Origin: Burkholderia dolosa
GTDB taxonomy: Bacteria; Pseudomonadota; Gammaproteobacteria; Burkholderiales; Burkholderiaceae
Reading direction: 5' to 3'
NCBI RefSeq assembly: GCF_902499135.1
Contig: NZ_CABVPR010000056.1
Coordinates: 1 to 38,954, forward strand
Length of the DNA: 38,954 nt
Below are positions 1 through 8,351 of this stretch, one piece after another. Every line of letters starts with the position of its first letter. The first letter of the stretch is position 1. Below the pieces are notes generated by a model. It was not told the origin of the DNA, made no database searches, and saw only the letters and a list, made by a program, of their open reading frames with translations. The translations under genes and the position numbers were made by a program.

Positions 1-5
1 GGCGC

Positions 6-560
6 TCAGGCCGCGGCGGCCGACAGCTCGGCGCGCGCGGCGGCGGCCTTGCGCGTCTTGCCCGCGCGCGACGGCGGCTGGCACAGCCCGCAGACGAAAC
101 CTTGATGCGGGTCATGCGCATGCGCGACGAAGTGGCCGCCGCAGCGCGTGCACGCGGTCGTCTGCAGCATCCCCGAGTCGAAGAAGCGCACCAGCGTCCA
201 TGCGCGCGTGAGGCTCAGCACGGCCTCGTCGCCCGACAGGTGCACGTGTTCCAGATACAGCCGGTACGCCTTCACGATCGACTGGATCGGCTCGCAGCGG
301 CCGTGGTCCTGCATGAACCGGTAGATGTTGTAGAACAGCGACGAGTGGATGTTCGGCTGCCAGGTCATGAACCAGTCGGTCGAGAACGGCAGCATCCCCT
401 TCGGCGGCGACACGCCCTTCAGCTCCTTGTACAGCTTGATCAGACGATCCCGCGACAGGCTCGTCTCCGCCTCGAGCAGCTGCAGCCGGGCGCCCAGTTC
501 GATCAGTTCGATGGCGAGGGTGATTTCCTTCACCTCGATCACGACGCTTTTGCTTGCCAT
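6..560 (-). CDS. flhC: Flagellar transcriptional activator FlhC
   Basis: FlhC (184 aa) pairs with FlhD to form the FlhD4C2 master regulator that binds DNA and switches on class II flagellar promoters. The frame is open further upstream, but the start at 560 (MASKSVV) gives the usual family length of about 184-192 residues. The C-terminal half holds the zinc ligands: CTRC near residue 137 and CGLC near residue 156, matching the four-cysteine site of E. coli FlhC. The tail after the second pair is Ala/Lys/Arg-rich and variable. It lies 88 bp downstream of flhD on the same strand, the usual flhDC order. The stop codon is 5 bp from the window edge, so motAB or chemotaxis genes probably follow outside. 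The family call is firm. Confidence 0.96.
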   Translation of the reverse strand: MASKSVVIEVKEITLAIELIELGARLQLLEAETSLSRDRLIKLYKELKGVSPPKGMLPFSTDWFMTWQPNIHSSLFYNIYRFMQDHGRCEPIQSIVKAYRLYLEHVHLSGDEAVLSLTRAWTLVRFFDSGMLQTTACTRCGGHFVAHAHDPHQGFVCGLCQPPSRAGKTRKAAAARAELSAAAA

Positions 561-648
561 GGTGATAACGGTCCGCGTGACGTTGTTCGTGCGTGGCCAT
601 ACGTCGCCCGCCGGCGCGACGCGCCGGGACGAACGCAAGGCGGATGGA

Positions 649-969
649 TCAGCGGACGCTTTCGACCGGCTGGCCGGCCATCAGGATGGCCGAGTGTGCG
701 TGCGTGACGACGTCGCTGCGGCCTTTGTCGGCGAGCGACGACAGCAACGCGTGATCGTCGAAGCGGAAACGGCACAGGATCTGGTTCGATGCGGCGAGCT
801 TCACGGTCTGCGCGAGCGTGAGGTTCGCCAGCACGTCGGCCAGTTCCTGGGAAATTCCCATGCGGAACATGCCCATCGCTTTGTCTTCCCGCAGCAGGCG
901 CTGCGCGAGGAGGAGGTACGACAGGTTGACCTCTTTGATCTCACTGAGCATTTCGCTGGTGGCGCTCAT
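649..969 (-). CDS. flhD: Flagellar transcriptional activator FlhD
   Basis: FlhD (106 aa) is the partner of FlhC in the flagellar master regulator. The start at 969 (MSATSEM) gives a product close to the family norm and is preceded on the minus strand by a clear GGGGGA ribosome binding site at about 971-976. A longer open frame to 1092 is rejected because its extra N-terminus resembles no FlhD. The segment [18 protein letters not shown] followed by MGMFRMG is the recognisable FlhD core. It is the first gene of the flhDC operon, with a leader of about 315 nt if the promoter near 1291-1318 is used. Long leaders are common for flhDC and suggest post-transcriptional control. Confidence 0.96.
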   Translation of the reverse strand: MSATSEMLSEIKEVNLSYLLLAQRLLREDKAMGMFRMGISQELADVLANLTLAQTVKLAASNQILCRFRFDDHALLSSLADKGRSDVVTHAHSAILMAGQPVESVR

Positions 970-1283
970 GATTCCCCCGTAAAGAGCTTTGCTTTGGCCA
1001 TTCGTTATGAAAACGTTTGCTCGATCAGGTCGCAATTGGCGCGCAGTCGGCACGTTTATAGTCTTACAGGGCGAATTTTGGCCAAACGGCATTTATGCCG
1101 GTATCAGCGAAGTGGCGTATGCCGTGCAGGATTTGTCTGTAAACCGTGTAGGAATTTTTCCGACAAGGCGGTTTGAAAGGGAGCAATCGAAAAGCGACGC
1201 GACGGGCGCGTTGGCCTTGATGCGCGCGGACGGACGGGAATTGCGGGAAAGGGCCAGCCGACAAGGCTGCGGGCGTGCGGATC

Positions 1284-1318
1284 GGCAAAAATTATAGTGG
1301 TTTTTCACGATAGCGCAA
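1284..1318 (-). promoter_or_regulatory. Candidate sigma-70 promoter for flhDC
   Basis: Read on the minus strand, TTGCGC (1313-1318) and a perfect TATAAT (1291-1296) are separated by 16 nt, which predicts a transcript start near 1284. It is the best promoter match upstream of flhD and lies in the only AT-rich part of the region. Activity is inferred from sequence only. Confidence 0.5.
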
Positions 1319-1335
1319 CAATAGTCGGCGCTATC
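1309..1335. promoter_or_regulatory. Inverted repeat overlapping the flhDC -35 element
   Basis: GATAGCGC (1309-1316) and GCGCTATC (1328-1335) form a perfect 8-bp inverted repeat with an 11-bp spacer. The left arm covers most of the proposed -35 hexamer of the flhDC promoter. That placement fits an operator for a dimeric regulator; the regulator is unknown. Confidence 0.4.
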
Positions 1336-1672
1336 TCGCTTCGTGTTTCCGCACCCTTTTTATCCGGGTTTTCTCGTATTTCAGCCTGTAACAAGCCTTA
1401 AGTGTTTGAAAAAACACTCGAACCCCGCAGGGCGATATCGATAATGAACTCCAATGGGCGGTGCCGTGAGGCCGCATCGGCCCGCCCCGCTCTTGCCGTT
1501 CCGGCGCCCGCGCATTCCGCCCGAGGCCCGGCTACGCACCGCCGACAGCATGCGTCGGCGATCCCGCAACCTCGTATCGATCGGAACCGCCGCTGATCCG
1601 CCCCCGATCGATTGCTTGACCCGGCACCGGCCGCGCCGCGGCGCCATCCGGGGTCGATACAGGAGAACGCCC

Positions 1673-2737
1673 ATGCGCATTGCCCAGATCGCGCCGCTTT
1701 ACGAAGCCGTCCCGCCGAAACTTTACGGCGGCACCGAGCGCGTCGTGTCCTATCTGACGGAAGCGCTCGTCGAACTCGGCCACGACGTGACGCTCTTTGC
1801 CAGCGGCGACTCCGTCACGTCGGCCCGCCTCGAAGCGGCGTGGCCGCGCGCGCTGCGGCTCGACCCGTCGATCCGCGATTCGATGGCGCCCCATATGCGG
1901 CTGCTCGAGCAGGTTGCGCGGGTCGCGCACGAGTTCGACGTGCTGCACTTTCATCTCGACTATCTGCCGTTCCCGCTGATGTCGCGCCTGGACACGCCGT
2001 ACGTGACGACGCTGCACGGTCGCCTCGACCTGCCCGAGCTGCAGCCGGTATTCGACGCGTTCCCGGACGCGCCGGTCGTGTCGATCTCGAATTCGCAGCG
2101 CAAGCCGCTGCCGCTGGCCGCGTGGGCCGGCACCGTCTATCACGGGCTGCCCGAAACGCTGCTGACGCCGCAGCCGGACGTGAAGCCCGAATATCTGGCG
2201 TTCCTCGGCCGGATCTGCCCGGAAAAGCGCGTCGACACGGCGATCCGGATCGCCGCGCAAAGCGGGTTGCCGCTGAAGATCGCCGCGAAAGTCGACAAGG
2301 CCGACGCCGACTACTTCAAGGAAGTGATCGAGCCGCTGCTCGGCGAAGCGCACGTCGAGTTCATCGGCGAGATCAACGAGGCGCAGAAGCCGGCGTTCCT
2401 GTCGGGCGCGAAGGCGCTGCTGTTCCCGATCGACTGGCCGGAGCCGTTCGGCCTCGTGATGATCGAGGCGATGGCGTGCGGCACGCCGGTCGTCGCATTC
2501 AATCGCGGCTCCGTGCCGGAAGTGATCGAGGACGGCGTGACGGGCTTCATCGTCGAGGACGTGCAAGGCGCCGTCGGCGCGCTGCACCGGATCGACAGCC
2601 TGTCGCGCGATGCGATTCGCGCGCGCTTCGACTCGCGTTTCAGTGCGAAGGCGATGGCGCGGCGCTACGTCGAGACTTACGAGTCGCTTTGCGCGACGGC
2701 CCGGCGGCCGGCATTGCGCCGCGTCGCGGGCGCGTGA
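1673..2737 (+). CDS. Family 4 glycosyltransferase (GT-B fold)
   Basis: This 354-aa protein looks like a retaining GT4 (GT-B) glycosyltransferase that uses a nucleotide-sugar donor. The N-terminus has the IAQIAPLYEAVPPKLYGGTE segment, with the glycine-rich acceptor-side loop of this family. The C-terminal half has GRICPEKRVD and then EPFGLVMIEAMACGTPVV, the E-x7-E donor-binding motif near residue 260, followed by a typical PEVIEDGVTGF segment. The start at 1673 is set by AGGAG at 1661-1665, 7 nt upstream. The longer open frame from 1454 would add a Pro/Arg-rich extension unlike the family. Acceptor and donor cannot be read from the sequence. Its place next to flhDC is familiar to me in Burkholderia, but a flagellar role is unproven. 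Confidence 0.88.
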   Translation: MRIAQIAPLYEAVPPKLYGGTERVVSYLTEALVELGHDVTLFASGDSVTSARLEAAWPRALRLDPSIRDSMAPHMRLLEQVARVAHEFDVLHFHLDYLPFPLMSRLDTPYVTTLHGRLDLPELQPVFDAFPDAPVVSISNSQRKPLPLAAWAGTVYHGLPETLLTPQPDVKPEYLAFLGRICPEKRVDTAIRIAAQSGLPLKIAAKVDKADADYFKEVIEPLLGEAHVEFIGEINEAQKPAFLSGAKALLFPIDWPEPFGLVMIEAMACGTPVVAFNRGSVPEVIEDGVTGFIVEDVQGAVGALHRIDSLSRDAIRARFDSRFSAKAMARRYVETYESLCATARRPALRRVAGA

Positions 2738-2798
2738 CGACGAAACCGCGCAGAAAATACCGCTTGAAATTCGCGCCGAAATCGGCGTCAAAAAACGG

Positions 2799-2831
2799 AG
2801 AGCCGCATCGACGATGCGGCTCTTTCTTTTT
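2799..2831. terminator. Bidirectional intrinsic terminator between the GT4 and H-NS-like genes
   Basis: An 11-bp perfect stem, AGAGCCGCATC (2799-2809) and GATGCGGCTCT (2813-2823), has a 3-nt loop and is followed on the plus strand by a T-rich run (2823-2831). A run of A residues (2790-2795) on the left supplies a U tract for the minus strand. It can therefore end both convergent transcripts. Confidence 0.85.
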
Positions 2832-2840
2832 GGCTTTCGG

Positions 2841-3137
2841 TCATTCGATCAGGAAACGATCGCGGTTTTTGCCGACGATCCAGTTCGGCGGTTTGCCGCG
2901 GCCGCTCCAGGTTGCACCCGACTTCGGATCGCGGTATTTCGGCGGCAGCGGCGCCTTTTTCGGCGGACGGCCGCGCCGCGCGCGCTCCGCAAAGCCGAGA
3001 TCCTGGGCCGTGAGCCCGTATTCCGCGATCATCCGCTGAACTTCGGCAATGACCGTTGCCACTTCCTGGCGGCGGACTTCGTCCGCCTGGGCCTGCAGAT
3101 CGGCGATCTGGGCCTTGAGTTTCGCGTATTGAGACAT
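2841..3137 (-). CDS. H-NS family nucleoid-associated protein
   Basis: This 98-aa protein belongs to the H-NS/Bv3F/BpH3 group of nucleoid proteins, which bind AT-rich DNA and silence transcription. Residues 1-50 form a heptad-rich oligomerisation helix (MSQYAKLKAQIADLQAQ). A basic linker with RRGRPPKK follows. The C-terminus carries the DNA-binding segment YRDPKSGATWSGRGKPPNWI, the beta-proteobacterial form of the H-NS core motif. The length matches the family. The minus-strand message would end at the hairpin at 2799. Several H-NS paralogues occur per Burkholderia genome, so I give no gene symbol. Confidence 0.92.
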   Translation of the reverse strand: MSQYAKLKAQIADLQAQADEVRRQEVATVIAEVQRMIAEYGLTAQDLGFAERARRGRPPKKAPLPPKYRDPKSGATWSGRGKPPNWIVGKNRDRFLIE

Positions 3138-3282
3138 TTTTCGACTCCCCTTTTCCGTGATGCGGCCCCGGCGGCTCAGGCCGGGACACCAACCCCCGTT
3201 ACGTTATCCGCACTGCCACCGTGCCCTTCGAAATAAATGATGCCATCTTTAACCGATTCGGCTAAATCGAGAATGCGGACTT

Positions 3283-3359
3283 ATTCTAATAAAAGCGATT
3301 GCCGGCCATTCAAATTTAACAATCGTTGACCCTCCCTGCAGCGATTCATTTCCTATAAT
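3283..3359. promoter_or_regulatory. Candidate divergent promoters for the H-NS-like gene and aqpZ
   Basis: On the plus strand a perfect TATAAT lies at 3354-3359, 75 bp before aqpZ. The nearest TTGACC (3326-3331) is 22 nt upstream, longer than optimal, so the -35 assignment is uncertain. On the minus strand TAGAAT (3283-3288) has TTGAAT (3308-3313) 19 nt upstream, facing the H-NS-like gene. The region is AT-rich compared with its surroundings. Confidence 0.4.
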
Positions 3360-3433
3360 GCAGACCAATTCAGCGGTCAATAAATCGGTTGCGCCGCCGG
3401 AATGTCTTCAACCCACTTGAACGAGGTCCTCAC

Positions 3434-4174
3434 ATGAATCTTTCTCAGCGGCTCGCTGCAGAGGCATTCGGCACGTTCTGGCTGGTGCTCGGCGGGTGCG
3501 GCAGCGCCGTGCTGGCCGCCGCCTTTCCGGGCCTCGGCATCGGCTTTGCCGGCGTGGCGCTCGCATTTGGCCTCACCGTGCTCACGATGGCGTTCGCGAT
3601 CGGCCATATCTCCGGCTGCCACCTGAACCCGGCGGTGACCGTCGGCCTCACCGTCGCCGGCCGCTTCCCGGCGCGCGATCTCGCACCGTACGTCGTCGCG
3701 CAGGTGGTCGGCGCCACGCTCGGCGCATTCGTGCTGTATCTGATCGCGACCGGCAAGCCGGGCTTCGACGTCGTCGGCAGCGGCTTCGCGACGAACGGCT
3801 TCGGCGAGCGCTCGCCCGGCCACTACTCGCTCGGCGCGGCGTTCATCTGCGAAGTGGTGATGACCGGCTTCTTCCTGTTCGTGATCCTCGGCGCGACCGA
3901 CAAGCGCGCGCCGGCCGGCTTCGCGCCGATCGCGATCGGCCTGTGCCTGACGCTGATTCACCTGATTTCGATCCCGGTCACCAACACGTCGGTGAACCCG
4001 GCCCGTTCGACCGGCCCGGCGCTGTTCGTCGGCGGCGAAGCGATCGGCCAGCTGTGGCTGTTCTGGGTCGCGCCGGTGATCGGCGCCGCCATCGCCGGAA
4101 TCGTCTATCCGCTGGTTGCGGGGCGCGACGATGCGCTCCGCCTGGCGCCCGCATCCGCTCGCACAAGCGAATAA
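3434..4174 (+). CDS. aqpZ: Aquaporin Z
   Basis: This 246-aa inner-membrane water channel of the MIP family shows six hydrophobic helices and both NPA half-helix motifs: HLNPAV (N65) and SVNPAR (N188). The water-specific selectivity filter residues are present: F45, H176, T185 and R191, equivalent to F43, H174, T183 and R189 of E. coli AqpZ. This favours a water channel over a glycerol facilitator. The start at 3434 has GAGG 7 nt upstream (3423-3426); an open extension to 3389 is not needed. It is slightly longer than E. coli AqpZ (231 aa), mostly by a C-terminal tail. It appears monocistronic, ending at the hairpin at 4246. Confidence 0.96.
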   Translation: MNLSQRLAAEAFGTFWLVLGGCGSAVLAAAFPGLGIGFAGVALAFGLTVLTMAFAIGHISGCHLNPAVTVGLTVAGRFPARDLAPYVVAQVVGATLGAFVLYLIATGKPGFDVVGSGFATNGFGERSPGHYSLGAAFICEVVMTGFFLFVILGATDKRAPAGFAPIAIGLCLTLIHLISIPVTNTSVNPARSTGPALFVGGEAIGQLWLFWVAPVIGAAIAGIVYPLVAGRDDALRLAPASARTSE

Positions 4175-4245
4175 TCACTACGGGGTCACGCGAGCAGAAC
4201 AGCGAGCCTCACGCTGTCCAAAGAACATCGAGGCAGGCAATTTCG

Positions 4246-4270
4246 ACGGGCGCCGCTGGCGCCCGTTTTT
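4246..4270 (+). terminator. Intrinsic terminator after aqpZ
   Basis: ACGGGCGCC (4246-4254), loop GCT and GGCGCCCGT (4258-4266) form a perfect 9-bp stem followed by a T run (4266-4270). It lies between the convergent aqpZ and HAD genes. Confidence 0.88.
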
Positions 4271-4278
4271 CATTGCCG

Positions 4279-5112
4279 TCAGGACGCGGCGACGTCGTCG
4301 ACGCTGTCCTCGAGCGAGAACAGCCTGCGCAGATGGCGCGCGACGCCGGCTTCGAAGTTGTTGCCGATCCGCGGGATATGCGGGAGCCGCGCGATCAGGT
4401 CGGGGTTCGCGTTGTTCATCATGAATGCGTGGCCGGCCGTCTCGAGCAGGTCGATGTCGTTCATGTTGTCGCCGAACGCGATGCAGTGGCCCGCGTCGAC
4501 GCCGAGCCGAGCGAGCACCGCACGCAGCGCGCGGCCCTTCGACACGTTCGCGGTCATCACCTCGAGGCAGTCCGGCAGCGAGTACGTGACGTACAGCGCG
4601 TCGCCGAACTGCACGCGCATCCGCTCGGCGACGACCGCCAGATCGGCCGGCTCGCCGATATACAGCACCTTCGCGATATCGGCGCCGTCGTGCGACGCGA
4701 CGTCGATCACTTCGTAGCGAAAACCCGAATCCTGGTGGAACGCGAGCAGGTGCGGTGCGTCGCGGTCGATCAGCCAGCCGTCGTCGGTAAACAGGTTGAC
4801 GATCACGCGACCGTGCGTGCCGGCGACCGCCGGCTGCACGAGCGCACGGACGATCGCCGGATCGATGTTCTGCGCGTGGATCGTCGTGTCGTCCGGCGCG
4901 TGCACGCGTGCGCCGTTCGACGTGATCAGATACGGCCGGATACCGAGCACGTTGCGGATGCCCGCGACGTCCGCATAGTGGCGCCCGGTCGCGATCACGA
5001 ACTGCAGGCCTTCGCGATCGAGCCGGCGAAACGTCTCGATCGTATACGGATCGAGCTGATGCTCGCCGTTCAGCAGCGTGCCGTCGAGATCGGTGGCGAT
5101 GACTTTGTACAT
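4279..5112 (-). CDS. Cof-type HAD-superfamily hydrolase (sugar or nucleotide phosphatase)
   Basis: This 277-aa protein is a HAD hydrolase of the Cof/IIB type. Motif I is ATDLDGTLL (nucleophile D8, acid D10), motif II is IATGR near residue 41, and the C-terminal part carries the lysine (KGRAL) and the acidic motif FGDNMNDIDLL that completes the Mg2+ site. The length and an inserted cap domain between motifs II and III fit subfamily IIB. Relatives dephosphorylate sugar phosphates, FMN or pyridoxal phosphate, so the substrate cannot be named. The start at 5112 is the only sensible one because motif I follows directly; no strong Shine-Dalgarno is visible. Confidence 0.9.
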   Translation of the reverse strand: MYKVIATDLDGTLLNGEHQLDPYTIETFRRLDREGLQFVIATGRHYADVAGIRNVLGIRPYLITSNGARVHAPDDTTIHAQNIDPAIVRALVQPAVAGTHGRVIVNLFTDDGWLIDRDAPHLLAFHQDSGFRYEVIDVASHDGADIAKVLYIGEPADLAVVAERMRVQFGDALYVTYSLPDCLEVMTANVSKGRALRAVLARLGVDAGHCIAFGDNMNDIDLLETAGHAFMMNNANPDLIARLPHIPRIGNNFEAGVARHLRRLFSLEDSVDDVAAS

Positions 5113-5214
5113 GGGACGGAAGAAAGGCGAGCAGCATGCTGCGGAGTCGCCATTCTAACGTCGCGCCCCGGCGTGCGTCCGGCGGTTCCGGCCGACGCGC
5201 GCGTGCGACCGACT

Positions 5215-6096
5215 TCATTCGCCGCCAGCGGCCTGCAGCACCTGCAGCGCGAGCCGCAGCGCGCCGTGTGCGGAATCGGCGAGCGGCGCACGCAGCCGCG
5301 CCGCATGACGCGCAGGCACCGCGGGCGCGAGCGCGTCGGCAAGCCCGCCGCACAGCGCGACGGGAAGCGCATGCTGCGGATCGAGCGCGTCGATCATCTT
5401 GCCGACCTCTTCGCCGGCCTGCGCGATCAGCGCATCGGCAACCGGATGCGAGCGGTGCGCGAACACGAGCGGTGCGAGGCGCGCATACGCGGTCTGGTTC
5501 GCGTCGCACGACCATTGGACGAGCGCGTCGCGGTCCTGCGCGCCCGTTTCCGCGAGCAGCGCGTCAGCGAACGCGTCGCGTGGCACGCGGCCGTCGAGCG
5601 CCTGCTGCGCATACGCGAGCGCACGCAGCCCGAGCCACGCGCCGCTCGCCTCGTCGCCGGACGGAAAGCCGAAGCCGCCCGCGATGCGGCAAGCGCCCGT
5701 CGCGTCGAGCGCGGCCGCAATGCTTCCGGTGCCGAGCGCGACGATCAGCCCCGGCGCGCCGCCGTGCGCGCCGACGACGGTCGTATACGCATCGCTTTCG
5801 ACGGCCAGCGCTTCGACCGGCGCCTGCGCACGAAACGCGGCGAGCCACGCCGCATTGTTGACGCCCGCGAGCCCGCAGCCGAGCGCGCACTGCGCCCAGT
5901 CGAACGCGAACCCGGCGCGCGTGAATGCGTCGGCGCAGGCCGCGCCGATCGACGCCCACGCGCGCTCGATGCCGAGCCCGAGACCCGACGGACCGCCGCG
6001 CCCCTGCGCGAGCTCCCGCCCGTGCCGATCGGCGAGCACCGCACGCGTGCCGGTGCCGCCGCCGTCGATGCCGATCGCAAAAAGTAATGCCGTCAT
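5215..6096 (-). CDS. BadF/BadG-type ATPase, N-acetylglucosamine kinase-like
   Basis: This 293-aa protein belongs to the ASKHA (actin-like sugar kinase) fold, BadF/BadG/BcrA/BcrD group, which includes N-acetylglucosamine kinases. The phosphate-1 loop is IGIDGGGTGTRAVLAD at the N-terminus, the phosphate-2 loop is VALGTGSIAAAL near residue 118, and the adenosine loop is ALCGGLADAL near residue 250. The start at 6096 (MTALLFAIGID) places the first loop at the correct distance; the open extension to 6192 is low in complexity. It probably phosphorylates an amino sugar from wall recycling or import, an assignment based on family only. It is divergent from tag. Confidence 0.85.
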   Translation of the reverse strand: MTALLFAIGIDGGGTGTRAVLADRHGRELAQGRGGPSGLGLGIERAWASIGAACADAFTRAGFAFDWAQCALGCGLAGVNNAAWLAAFRAQAPVEALAVESDAYTTVVGAHGGAPGLIVALGTGSIAAALDATGACRIAGGFGFPSGDEASGAWLGLRALAYAQQALDGRVPRDAFADALLAETGAQDRDALVQWSCDANQTAYARLAPLVFAHRSHPVADALIAQAGEEVGKMIDALDPQHALPVALCGGLADALAPAVPARHAARLRAPLADSAHGALRLALQVLQAAGGE

Positions 6097-6238
6097 GCGC
6101 TGATCCCGCTGATTCGAACAGGCGCCAAGCTTAACCGGATCGGCGCCGCGCGCCCATCTGCCGTTCGGCCGGCTATCCCGCGCCACGGGCATCCGCTATG
6201 CTGGCGCGATCGAATCGACACTGGAAACGAGGCACACG

Positions 6239-6844
6239 ATGTCGCAGCGGTGCAACTGGGTGAAGACGGAAGCGGATGCTCACTATCACGACACCGAATG
6301 GGGCGTGCCGTCGCACGACGACCGCCATCTGTTCGAAATGCTGATTCTGGAAGGCGCGCAGGCCGGGTTGTCGTGGTCGACGATCCTGAACAAGCGCGCC
6401 GGCTATCGCGCAGCGTTCGCCGATTTCGACGTCGACGCCGTCGCGCGCTTCACGCCGAAACGGATCGAGAAACTGCTGGAGAACCCGGGCATCGTGCGCA
6501 ACCGCGCGAAGGTGGAAGCGGCGGTCGTCAACGCGCGCGCGGTGCAGCGGATCCGCGACGAGCACGGGTCGCTCGCGCAGTTCCTGTGGTCTTTCGTCGA
6601 TCACACGCCGATCCAAAATGCATGGCAGTCGTATCGCGACGCACCGGCGTCGACGGCCGAATCCGACGCGCTCAGCAAGGCGCTGAAAGCGTACGGCTGC
6701 AAGTTCGTCGGCTCGACGATCTGCTATGCGCTGATGCAGGCAACCGGGATGGTGAACGACCACGAGGTCGGCTGCCCTTGCCGCGCGCGATGCGCGGCGC
6801 TCGGCGGCAAGCAGCAGCCGGCACGTCGGCGCAGCGCTGGCTGA
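6239..6844 (+). CDS. tag: DNA-3-methyladenine glycosylase I
   Basis: Tag (201 aa) excises 3-methyladenine from alkylated DNA in base excision repair. The zinc-snap residues of E. coli Tag are conserved: C5 near the N-terminus, H17 in YHDTEWG, and the C-terminal pair in NDHEVGCPC. The binding-pocket segment LEGAQAGLSWSTILNKR with its conserved glutamate is present. The start at 6239 has a purine-rich GAGG (6229-6232). The C-terminal tail after the zinc site is Gln/Arg-rich and variable. It is convergent with the PepSY gene, with only about 40 bp between them. Confidence 0.96.
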   Translation: MSQRCNWVKTEADAHYHDTEWGVPSHDDRHLFEMLILEGAQAGLSWSTILNKRAGYRAAFADFDVDAVARFTPKRIEKLLENPGIVRNRAKVEAAVVNARAVQRIRDEHGSLAQFLWSFVDHTPIQNAWQSYRDAPASTAESDALSKALKAYGCKFVGSTICYALMQATGMVNDHEVGCPCRARCAALGGKQQPARRRSAG

Positions 6845-6886
6845 CGGCGGGCGCGCCGCTTCACCGGCCACGTTTGTGCGGCGTCG

Positions 6887-8122
6887 TCACCGCGCAGCAC
6901 GGGACGATGCCGGCACGACCGTCCGCGCATGGCGCGCAGCACGCACGCGCGCACTGCGCTTCTTCACCCAGATGCACACGCCGGTCACGCTCAGCATCGC
7001 GATCACGACGCCGAGCACGCTGACCGCGATGCGGCCCGCGATCCCGGCGATCCGCCCCGAGTGCAGCGGAAATTGCGCCTGCATGAACAGGTCGCCGGCC
7101 GAACCGCGTCCCGGCACCTGCGCGGCGACGGGCTTGCCGGTCACCGCGTCCCAGTAGAGCCACGCGTTGCCGAGTCCGACGTCGCCGTGATCGTTGCCGG
7201 GCTCGAAGAACCCGACCGCATAGACGTTCATCGCCGGCACGAACAGCAGCGCGCCGGGCGGCGCCGCGATTCCGGCCTCGCGTCCGGCCGATCGCGCGAG
7301 CTCGACGATCCTCGCGCGCGACAGCATCTTGCTGCCCGGCGGCGCCGGCGGGAAATGCTCGGGATTCGTATACGGCGTCTCGGCGAGCGGCGAAAACAGC
7401 GACACGAGCGGCCGCACGACCGGATTGCCCAGATTCATCGAGATCGACGTGACGGCCACGACGAGCAGCAGCCCCCACACCCAGACGCCGCCCGAGCGGT
7501 GCAGGTCGAACACGAGCGGATAGCCGCCGCGCCGCACGCGGAACGCGAACGACTTGCGCCAGCTTTTCAGGTTCGGAAACGCGAGCACGAGTGCGATGAG
7601 GCTGTCGACGGCCCATACGATGCCGACCACGCCCATCACCCAGAACCCGAAATTGATGCCGCCGTACACCGGCAGGAACAGCGAGTAGTGCAGCCGGTAG
7701 AGGAACGGCATCAGGTCGAGCCGCGCGAGCGACAACGCGCCCCATTCGCGGCGTCCCTGGACGGCGCCCGTCGCGGGATCGACCGCGATCTGGTTGAAGT
7801 CGAGCGCAGCCGGTTGGCCGGTCGCCGAATCGGCACGAGGCATCACGCCGATCTGCAGCGTATGCGCCGGCTCGACCGCGAGCGGCAGATAGGTCACCTG
7901 CACGCGCGGATCGGCCGCTTCGATGCGATCCGCGAGCGCCAGCGGCTCGAGCGGCGGCGCATCGCTGCGCGCGACGTAGAAGTCCGGGTTCAACGCGGCA
8001 TCGAGCTCGTGGTCCCACGCGATCAGCGCGCCGGTCGTGCCGGCGACGAACAGGAACAGCGCGATGGCGAGCCCGAACCAGCGGTGCAGGCGCACGAGAA
8101 GCGGTCGCAGCCATGCATTCAT
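6887..8122 (-). CDS. PepSY-associated transmembrane protein (iron-regulated type)
   Basis: This 411-aa inner-membrane protein is of the PepSY_TM/PiuB type. A hydrophobic helix follows the basic start (RLHRWFGLAIALFLFVAG), two more helices lie near residues 145-190 (GGINFGFWVMGVVGIVWAV), one follows HRSGGVWVWGLLLVVAV, and a C-terminal helix ends in CIWVKK. Histidines in RLHRW, YRLHYS and DLHRSG are typical of the family and have been suggested to bind haem or metal. Neighbours of this type often accompany TonB-dependent siderophore receptors, as here, and may take part in ferric-siderophore reduction. The start at 8122 is chosen because the helix-preceding sequence begins there; a start at 8200 is also open, and neither has a clear Shine-Dalgarno. 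Confidence 0.85.
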   Translation of the reverse strand: MNAWLRPLLVRLHRWFGLAIALFLFVAGTTGALIAWDHELDAALNPDFYVARSDAPPLEPLALADRIEAADPRVQVTYLPLAVEPAHTLQIGVMPRADSATGQPAALDFNQIAVDPATGAVQGRREWGALSLARLDLMPFLYRLHYSLFLPVYGGINFGFWVMGVVGIVWAVDSLIALVLAFPNLKSWRKSFAFRVRRGGYPLVFDLHRSGGVWVWGLLLVVAVTSISMNLGNPVVRPLVSLFSPLAETPYTNPEHFPPAPPGSKMLSRARIVELARSAGREAGIAAPPGALLFVPAMNVYAVGFFEPGNDHGDVGLGNAWLYWDAVTGKPVAAQVPGRGSAGDLFMQAQFPLHSGRIAGIAGRIAVSVLGVVIAMLSVTGVCIWVKKRSARVRAARHARTVVPASSRAAR

Positions 8123-8312
8123 CGCGCGCGCCGCAACAGGACAACGGAACCGCGCGGGCCGCGGGCCGGGAAGGACGGGGTATGGATCATCGAGTTTCAT
8201 ACGCCGCGCAGCAACGCTGCACGCCGGTTCGGCACGGGCGGAAGCCCTTGCGCGCGGCATGGAATTGTTGCGCGTTCAACGAGTTTTGGTACGATGCGCG
8301 GCATTTTAACTC

Positions 8313-8337
8313 AATGCGAATGATTCTTACTCGCATT
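8313..8337. promoter_or_regulatory. Fur-box-like operator
   Basis: AATGCGA (8313-8319) and TCGCATT (8331-8337) form a perfect 7-bp inverted repeat around an AATGATTCTTA core. This is the usual look of Fur sites before siderophore receptors in Burkholderia and Pseudomonas. It sits 14 bp before the receptor start and between two divergent iron-uptake-type genes, so iron repression of at least the receptor is likely. Confidence 0.75.
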
Positions 8338-8351
8338 TTTAACTGCCGCTC

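Larger units (their letters stand above)
970..1672. other. Divergent intergenic region between flhDC and the GT4 gene
   Basis: This 703-bp region separates flhD (minus) from the GT4 glycosyltransferase (plus). The part up to about 1290 would be the flhDC leader. The AT-rich stretch 1290-1420 holds the candidate flhDC promoter and inverted repeat listed separately. From 1440 to 1660 the DNA is GC-rich and I recognise nothing in it except the AGGAG ribosome binding site at 1661-1665. Short open frames here have no recognisable protein features and are not called. Confidence 0.6.

Noticed and set aside
2841-3239. Horizontal transfer of the H-NS-like gene because of AT-rich flanks
   Set aside because: The AT-rich part is limited to promoter and terminator DNA; the coding sequence has normal GC-rich codon use.
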